Assembly: GCA_014529385.2 (NCBI GenBank)
Contig: CM043961.1
Coordinates: 18,644,478 to 18,708,477 of the forward strand
Direction of reading: 5' to 3'
DNA from: Adiantum capillus-veneris
Lineage: Eukaryota > Streptophyta > Polypodiopsida > Polypodiales > Pteridaceae
DNA length: 64,000 nt
Shown here: piece after piece, positions 58,802 through 64,000 of the stretch
Position numbering within the stretch: position 1 is the stretch's first letter
Layout: the number at the start of each line of letters is the position of its first letter
The notes under the pieces: model-generated
Told to the model about the DNA's origin: nothing
The model's database searches: none
Seen by the model: the letters and a program-made list of their open reading frames with translations, nothing else
Position numbers and translations under genes: made by a program

Positions 58802-60664
58802 CACATATTCAAGAATGTGGGTAATCTGCTATGGGACCATATGATTGGCAAGATAGATACTTTGGGAGTCAGAGTTGACCTTAGAAATGTGGATCGTATG
58901 GAGCAATATTGGCCGCAGACAGCACATGATGGATCAATAAAACTCCCTAAAGCACCATGGATTTTGACAGGAGCCCAAGAACACAAAGTAAAAGAGACCA
59001 TTTGATTTGTGCAGACCCCCACTGGTGTAATGCACTCACTCCGAACGTGTTTCACTAAAGAAGGGAAGCTTACTGGTTTGAAGTCACTTGACTAACATAA
59101 AATGTGTCAGGTATGTTTGAAGCGGAATATATCATAGTGGGAATTGTGTAACAAATTTGTGTGTGGACTTCAGTATCATTGCTAGACGTGTTTTGCAGTT
59201 TATTTTACCGGTGGCCATTGAGGGATGTTTGTCTCTTGACGTCCATACCACAATCTACAAACTTGTGAAGTTTGTGCAATGGATCTCACAAAAGGAGATC
59301 CATGTAGACTCCATACCATTTGCCAAACTAAACGCTGTGGAGGTTGTGTGCATGTTTAAGAAACACTTTCCTACTACCATGCTTACCATTCAAGTGCATC
59401 TTCTTGTTCCCATAGTTGATGAGGTGGAAATAGTGGCACAATACAGTCCAGATGTATGTCTTTTAGAACGTTTCATGAAAACGCTCAAAGGATATGTGCG
59501 TTAGAAGGCGCATCTGGAGGGTAGCATGGCAGAAGGTTGGCTGGTATCAAAGTCCCTATTTTACATTGGAAAGTGGCTAGACGGATTTGATAAAGCCCGA
59601 GACACGCTATGGCGAACCATAGATGATGAGCACATATCTGGGATTGTCATGTGCAATCTCGGTGTTGAGAAGAAGATGATGGAAGATCTAGAGGCTAAAA
59701 TCAATCGACTTTCCATGCTCCATAATCTGGTGATACAAAAGTGGATTTCACAATATGAGGATGTAAAGAAAGAGCGACAAAGGGCACGAATTGAGTGGAG
59801 ATGGGAAAGACGACCACCGATGCATTATCCGGCGGGTCTAGAAGCTTTCCAACATTCATGAGCTTAAGATGGTTGCACAACCAATCGAAAAGCGCACAAC
59901 AGTGTGGTAAAGAAGTGACCGAGGAGGAGTGGGAGTACTCTCGGTTGCACGACCAAGGTAAGTTTGCAATGTACGACTCGCGGCTTTCTAGATGTTTGAA
60001 TGGTCACTCATAATCTTTGTTGGTTGTAGTATAAGTCATACATAGCAGCATGGTGTAAAGGTCGACATTTTGGGGTGGAACGGATCGACAAAAAGAGTTT
60101 TACACAAGATTGTGGAATCATGGCAAAATTTGAACAATCTAGTCGACGACGGTCCTCTGATGCAGATCCTAAGGTGGCGGAACTCACTTACTTTGGTATG
60201 CTACAGATGATCGATTATAGAGGATTTTTTGTGGACTTGTTCGATGTGCAATGGTTCAAGATAAACATGGAAGGTCGCAATGCTACTGTGCCCAGAGGAG
60301 AGTCTGGTTTCCTTGAGGTGGATTCAACTAAAAAATGGACCGACCTAAGAGACACTTTTGTACTGCCTGAGCATTAGTAAGTCTGTAAATATTTAACATC
60401 CAATTTTAGAAGTTATGTGCCTGGAAGCACTCATGTAAGTTATGTGGCTCTTGCAGGTGGTATTTTATCCTACAAAGTTTGCATCAAACTGGTGGTACGT
60501 CAGCCCCTCATAGTGCACGGAAATATGAGGGCTACCATGGGTCAATCATAGCGGCATCATTGGAGGATATTGGAGAGAATGCTCAGCCAAAAGCCGCTGA
60601 GGTGGTGCCAGATGAGCATCAAGCTACTACTCTCTATTTGGGTGCATGCAGAGGATCTACAAAA
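58802..60664 (+). pseudogene. CACTA transposase, C-terminal half (DUF4218 and DUF4216 regions)
   Basis: The frame resumes FKNVGNLLWDHMIGKIDTLG, completing the motif broken by element H. Next is the DUF4218 region (59157-59504: LPVAIEGCLSLDVHTTIYKL; ending CLLERFMKTLKGYVR) and, past 60000, a DUF4216-like region (YFGMLQMIDYRGFFVDLFDV, then FVLPEH). A short tail ends near 60664. Stops at 59006, 59502 and 59859 and frame changes are present. Confidence 0.8.
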
Positions 60665-60751
60665 TGAGACGGAGGACATCTGCCTAAATGGAGAGCTCTA
60701 TATAAACATAGGGAGTTATGCTGAGCTATGCAAGGATGAGAGAGAGACCTC
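60665..60751. other. Gap between CACTA coding and the TTAA element
   Basis: Short tail, possibly CACTA subterminal sequence; no TAGTG terminus identified. Confidence 0.3.
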
Positions 60752-60755
60752 TTAA

Positions 60756-62094
60756 CACTAGGTTGGTAATGGGACACTTTTATGTCCTGGGACACTTTTA
60801 TGTCCTGTGAAGTGACCATTTTCCTTGAATTATGTCAAGAGTTTCAAAATGGATTTGGAGGTGCTATCTGTCTACAAAGTTGTCTCATGAGCTGAAAAAA
60901 ACTCGACATTTTTTTGGAATATCAATTCCATCTTTAACCTTGTCCTTGCACAACATTTCACAACCTAAACTGTGTGAAAAAACGAGTCCTATTTTTGGCT
61001 TTTTTCAACTTTTTGCAACTATACCACTCTAGAATTCATGTTTGTGAGGTCTATAGTGCTAGAGAACTATCTATAGTAGTCCTCAACATGTCCTGATGCT
61101 TCTAGGGAGAAATAGATGTTAAAGTTGTAAGTTATGACTAAATTACAAAAATTGTCAAATCCTGTTTTTTAGCGAATTTTAGCTCTTCTATGATTTTTTT
61201 GGTGGCTTTCATGATATCCAAATGCAGTTTTGATTCTCTATGTCACATATTGTAACATAAAGCTAATATTCCTTGAGTTTTGGGGCACCTAATACCCTAT
61301 TTTTCATAGTAGACAACGATGGTTGATTTTTTCAATTATAGAAGAAAACGAAACATTCTAGTATATCAAGTATAACTTTTTCAATATTGTTAGTTTCTTG
61401 TGACAACTACATGCATTTTGTAGGTAGTAACCATATCTAGTCATAAGGATCAAATTTGGCTAGATATTGAATAGTTTCTATGGGATTCTACAACTCATAA
61501 TGTTGAACCCAGTTTTTTCATGTTTGCTGTATTTAGCACTTCATCTTTGTCCCCAAGATTCTCCTTGGTAAGAGATGTATTATTCTTTTGACATGCTCCA
61601 TGGATCCTTATGAACCTAAAGGACAATAGGGAACTAAGAAAACATGCATATATTATTTGTATTGAGCATGGCTATAGAAACTTTGATGATAGGTTTGCAG
61701 AATGGTAAAAATTCAACTTTTTTGTACCTATTTCTTTTGGCAAAACAAAAAATAGTGAGTGAGAAGCAATCATATGTTCTGATCACCAACCCATTGAAGC
61801 TAACTAGGGAATTTATCTCAAGTCCTACAAAAATCCCTAATCTTATTTTTATGCAACAAAACGTAAGAAATGACTGTTTTGATGAAAATGTATTGGTCCA
61901 TCAACTTTGGAGGCTTGGTGTGACCAAAAGATGAGAAATTTTACAAGTTTCTTATTTTTTCCATGTGTAGTAGGCCTTGAACTATAACCTCATGAAAGGA
62001 TTTTACAAAATGAGTGGATCTACTATGGTTTTGGAGGTTTTTTTCAAAACCCTGAAAGGACACTTTTATGTCCTGTTAGGTTACCAACCTAGTC
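60756..62094. mobile_element. TTAA-flanked non-autonomous inverted-repeat element (piggyBac-like)
   Basis: TTAA at 60752-60755 and 62095-62098 bracket termini CACTAGGTTGGTAA and TTACCAACCTAGTC: a 13-base inverted repeat apart from the outermost base. Just inside, GGACACTTTTATGTCC occurs twice at the left and once at the right; it is itself nearly palindromic. A TTAA target is the piggyBac hallmark. The AT-rich interior has one 96-codon frame (61644-61934) that is not a transposase. Confidence 0.6.
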
Positions 62095-62098
62095 TTAA

Positions 62099-62549
62099 AG
62101 CCATAAACATTGTATTTGAACAATTTTTCTTTGTTTTATAATATATATTGTATTCACGTGGCCTTTTGTCCATTCTTGTCTATATGCTATACTTGAGCAA
62201 TTTAAATTTTGTTTAATCGTCATCGCTTCCACTCCAAGCCGAAGGAGTCCTCAAAGGGCAGGCAGATCTTGATCTTCTAACGAAGAAGAAGGAAGCGTGC
62301 ATCACTACTCGCTAAGGTTTAATTTGAATCCGGCTTGAACTCCTCGCCGTGCAAGAATCCTCCCCCTTTATGAGTCCTCTCTCTCTCTCTCTCTCTCTAT
62401 ACGTAGGAATCCCTCCCCCTATTATCTATTGTATAGATTATAACTTGTCCAAAGGAGTGGAACATACCAGATTGGCTAGCCAAAGAAGATTGGAAGAATG
62501 CGAAGCGAGCAGCACGTAAGAATCCTGACAAGTGGAAGCAACAACAAAA
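62099..62549. other. No gene seen; short (CT)n
   Basis: AT-rich then mixed sequence with (CT)n at about 62378-62399. No coding support. Confidence 0.6.
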
Positions 62550-62742
62550 GTGTTGGGGTATAAAGACCAATGTGGTCGCCCAAGTAAGTGGGCGGGCCGC
62601 CAGGTATGTACACATATTCTTTTGTAAAAACCTAATAAGAACTCACTATGCTCTACACATTACAATAGAGTGAGTTCACCATATCATCGTGCTCTTCTTC
62701 TCGCACTCTCTCTCGTGTCGCACTTCCGCTCATACTCCTTCA
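62550..62742 (+). repeat. 5' LTR of the right-edge copia element
   Basis: TG...CA ends, short as usual for copia; GGTATAAAG at 62555 is a TATA candidate. Its partner LTR lies outside the window. Confidence 0.65.
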
Positions 62743-62744
62743 AC

Positions 62745-62756
62745 TGGTATCAGAGC
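62745..62756 (+). promoter_or_regulatory. Primer-binding site (initiator tRNA-Met) of the right-edge copia element
   Basis: Perfect TGGTATCAGAGC two bases after the LTR end. Confidence 0.9.
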
Positions 62757-63818
62757 TCAGATCGAGGCTCGTGGCAGCACTGCAGGAGGCTAGAGTCACC
62801 AGCTCAGATTGGAGTGAAATTCGACAAGCAAAGACACGGCCCCAAATCTTGGCCACCGTTCGGCTTCGACAAAGGTCATCTCGGCCACCGTTCGGCTTCG
62901 ACAAAGGTCTGCGCAGGCCATTTTCGACTACGTGGTCTCGACGGGTGCAGATCCGACTCTGCAAATTTGGGGTTTTCGGCCTACGACTGCAGGTGTTGAG
63001 GATATCGACACTCCCATAGTGTTGATTTGTGGCTGTCTACACATCGAAGGACGGCTCACAGTTCTTGGAGGCGTGTCACATACGACACGGGCGCATCTAC
63101 ACAAAGACTGTAGGTGACATCCACTAGTTCATCAGGTAGCTTGTGTTTGCTGCTTGATATTCCAGATTTCATCCTGACATTGCAGGTACTTCCACATGCG
63201 ATGTATTGTCAGAGATGATGTATGTTTGTTGAGGGTTTGCTGGCTGTGAGTCACGCAACAAACAACCGCCGTAGGGGTTACAACATACAGTGGGAAATTT
63301 GTGGATGTATGACTTTGTGGGAAGTCTATGTACTGTCAGATTTACTGTAGCCTTTGTTGAGGGTCGAGTGAGGTTTTATTGAGCTGGGGGATTCTCTAAT
63401 GTTGAGATCCTTTCGGTGATACAGGTCTTGGAGCGATCCCTCGAGCACCCTTAGATAGGCAGCTAGGATGTATTGACTGTGAGTTAGAGAGTTGGGATTG
63501 CATCTTTGCTTTACTGCCGTTGAGGCATTGTCGCAGTCTATGCTTATAGGACAGTGACAGGACAATGAGAGACAGTACAGGTGCAGGACAGGTTTACCCG
63601 CAACTTACAGTGTGAGAGAGACTGTGTTTTTTGAGCTGTTTTTTGGTCTGTTTTTTAGTACACCAGAGCCATTTTACAAAGGAGACTCTGCCAAAATTTC
63701 TGCAGAGTCTAAAGCTTTCTTGGTTCATTTGACAGGTTGATATTGGTTCAGAGGTCAGTTTACAGGGGAAACTCTGCCGAATTTTTCCCAGAAAAGTAAA
63801 CTATTGTGAAGCGTAGCT
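62757..63818 (+). other. Long untranslated leader of the right-edge copia element
   Basis: A 32-base tandem (GGCCACCGTTCGGCTTCGAC...) occurs at about 62852-62908. Two diverged copies of a motif (TTTACA(A/G)(A/G)GG(A/G)(G/A)ACTCTGCC) occur near 63670 and 63760. Only short frames are present. Confidence 0.6.
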
Positions 63819-64000
63819 ATGGCTGGATCACAGGACACTGCTCTTTACAATATCAAGAAGCTGGATGGAACCAATTTCCCATTGTGGAAGAAGCAGATTT
63901 GGCACGTGTTGGTACAAAAGAAGCAGATAAAACCTATACAGCTCAAGGGGATAAAACCAGAAGATATGGACGAAGATGAATGGAGCGAAATGGATGAATT
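63819..64000 (+). CDS. Copia Gag, N-terminal 60 residues (cut by window end)
   Basis: Starts MAGSQDTALYNIKKLDG and continues TNFPLWKKQIWHVLVQKK, the copia Gag N-terminal signature (L.G.NF..W...M...L..K). It is open to the window end with no stop. It would form the particle shell of the element. The ATG is the first in this frame after the leader and is followed by a Gly/Ala-rich start typical of the family. Confidence 0.75.
   Translation, partial: MAGSQDTALYNIKKLDGTNFPLWKKQIWHVLVQKKQIKPIQLKGIKPEDMDEDEWSEMDE

Larger units (their letters stand above)
62550..64000 (+). mobile_element. 5' end of a Ty1/copia element, continuing beyond the window
   Basis: LTR 62550-62742 (TGTTGGGGTATAAAG...CTCCTTCA, about 193 bases), then primer site TGGTATCAGAGC at 62745-62756, a leader of about 1.06 kb and the start of gag at 63819. 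All signals are clean and unbroken, so this may be the youngest element here. Confidence 0.8.

Noticed and set aside
60756-62094. Reading the CACTAG termini as a CACTA-family MITE
   Set aside because: The right end is CTAGTC rather than CTAGTG and the flanking duplication is the four-base TTAA, not three bases; piggyBac-type fits better, though not proven.

Overview
This is nuclear DNA of a land plant with a repeat-rich genome. The evidence is one spliced plant gene, plant-type Ty3/gypsy and Ty1/copia lineages, a plant-type CACTA transposase with its DUF4218 and DUF4216 regions, and abundant (CT/GA)n microsatellites. I cannot name the species. The mix (chromovirus plus a dual-RNase-H Tat-type element, and a divergent C-terminus on the plant gene) would fit a non-angiosperm, but that is only an impression.

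Layout. 0-6.7 kb: a Tat-like gypsy element on + (element A) with CT-rich LTRs. 6.7-7.3 kb: a partial LTR of family D holding an ORF. 7.3-10.4 kb: decayed repeats, an LTR and a minus-strand gypsy remnant. 10.4-16.8 kb: element B, a minus-strand gypsy element with two ~0.4 kb LTRs, interrupted by a 5'-truncated chromovirus (F). 16.8-21.7 kb: mostly unrecognised sequence with one LINE fragment. 21.7-24.0 kb: a minus-strand copia remnant. 24.0-27.1 kb: unrecognised and low-complexity sequence ending in a copia integrase scrap. 27.1-30.1 kb: the only convincing host gene, a five-exon dormancy-associated/auxin-repressed (DRM1/ARP) homologue on the minus strand with its promoter. 31.4-40.9 kb: a minus-strand chromovirus (E) in an LTR-internal-LTR-partial internal tandem arrangement. 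40.9-44.4 kb: a 5'-truncated copia element on +. 44.7-48.7 kb: a minus-strand gypsy element (D) whose integrase frame continues into an extra retropepsin-like domain. 48.7-49.8 kb: a chromovirus gag fragment on +. 49.8-51.7 kb: microsatellites. 51.75-60.7 kb: a CACTA transposase pseudogene split by a 5.5 kb LTR element (H). 60.75-62.1 kb: a TTAA-flanked inverted-repeat element. 62.55-64 kb: the 5' end of a copia element (LTR, tRNA-Met primer site, leader, gag start) running off the window.

Almost all coding sequence is retrotransposon debris with stops and frameshifts, so these genes do not act together as a pathway. The host gene is intact in every splice junction and frame I checked and is presumably expressed. 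The most interesting items are the post-integrase retropepsin and W-x-P tail of element D, the near-identical inverted copy of transposase sequence found inside the element that interrupts that same transposase, the swapped modules in chromovirus LTRs, the RS-rich chromovirus Gag, and the ORF inside family-D LTRs.
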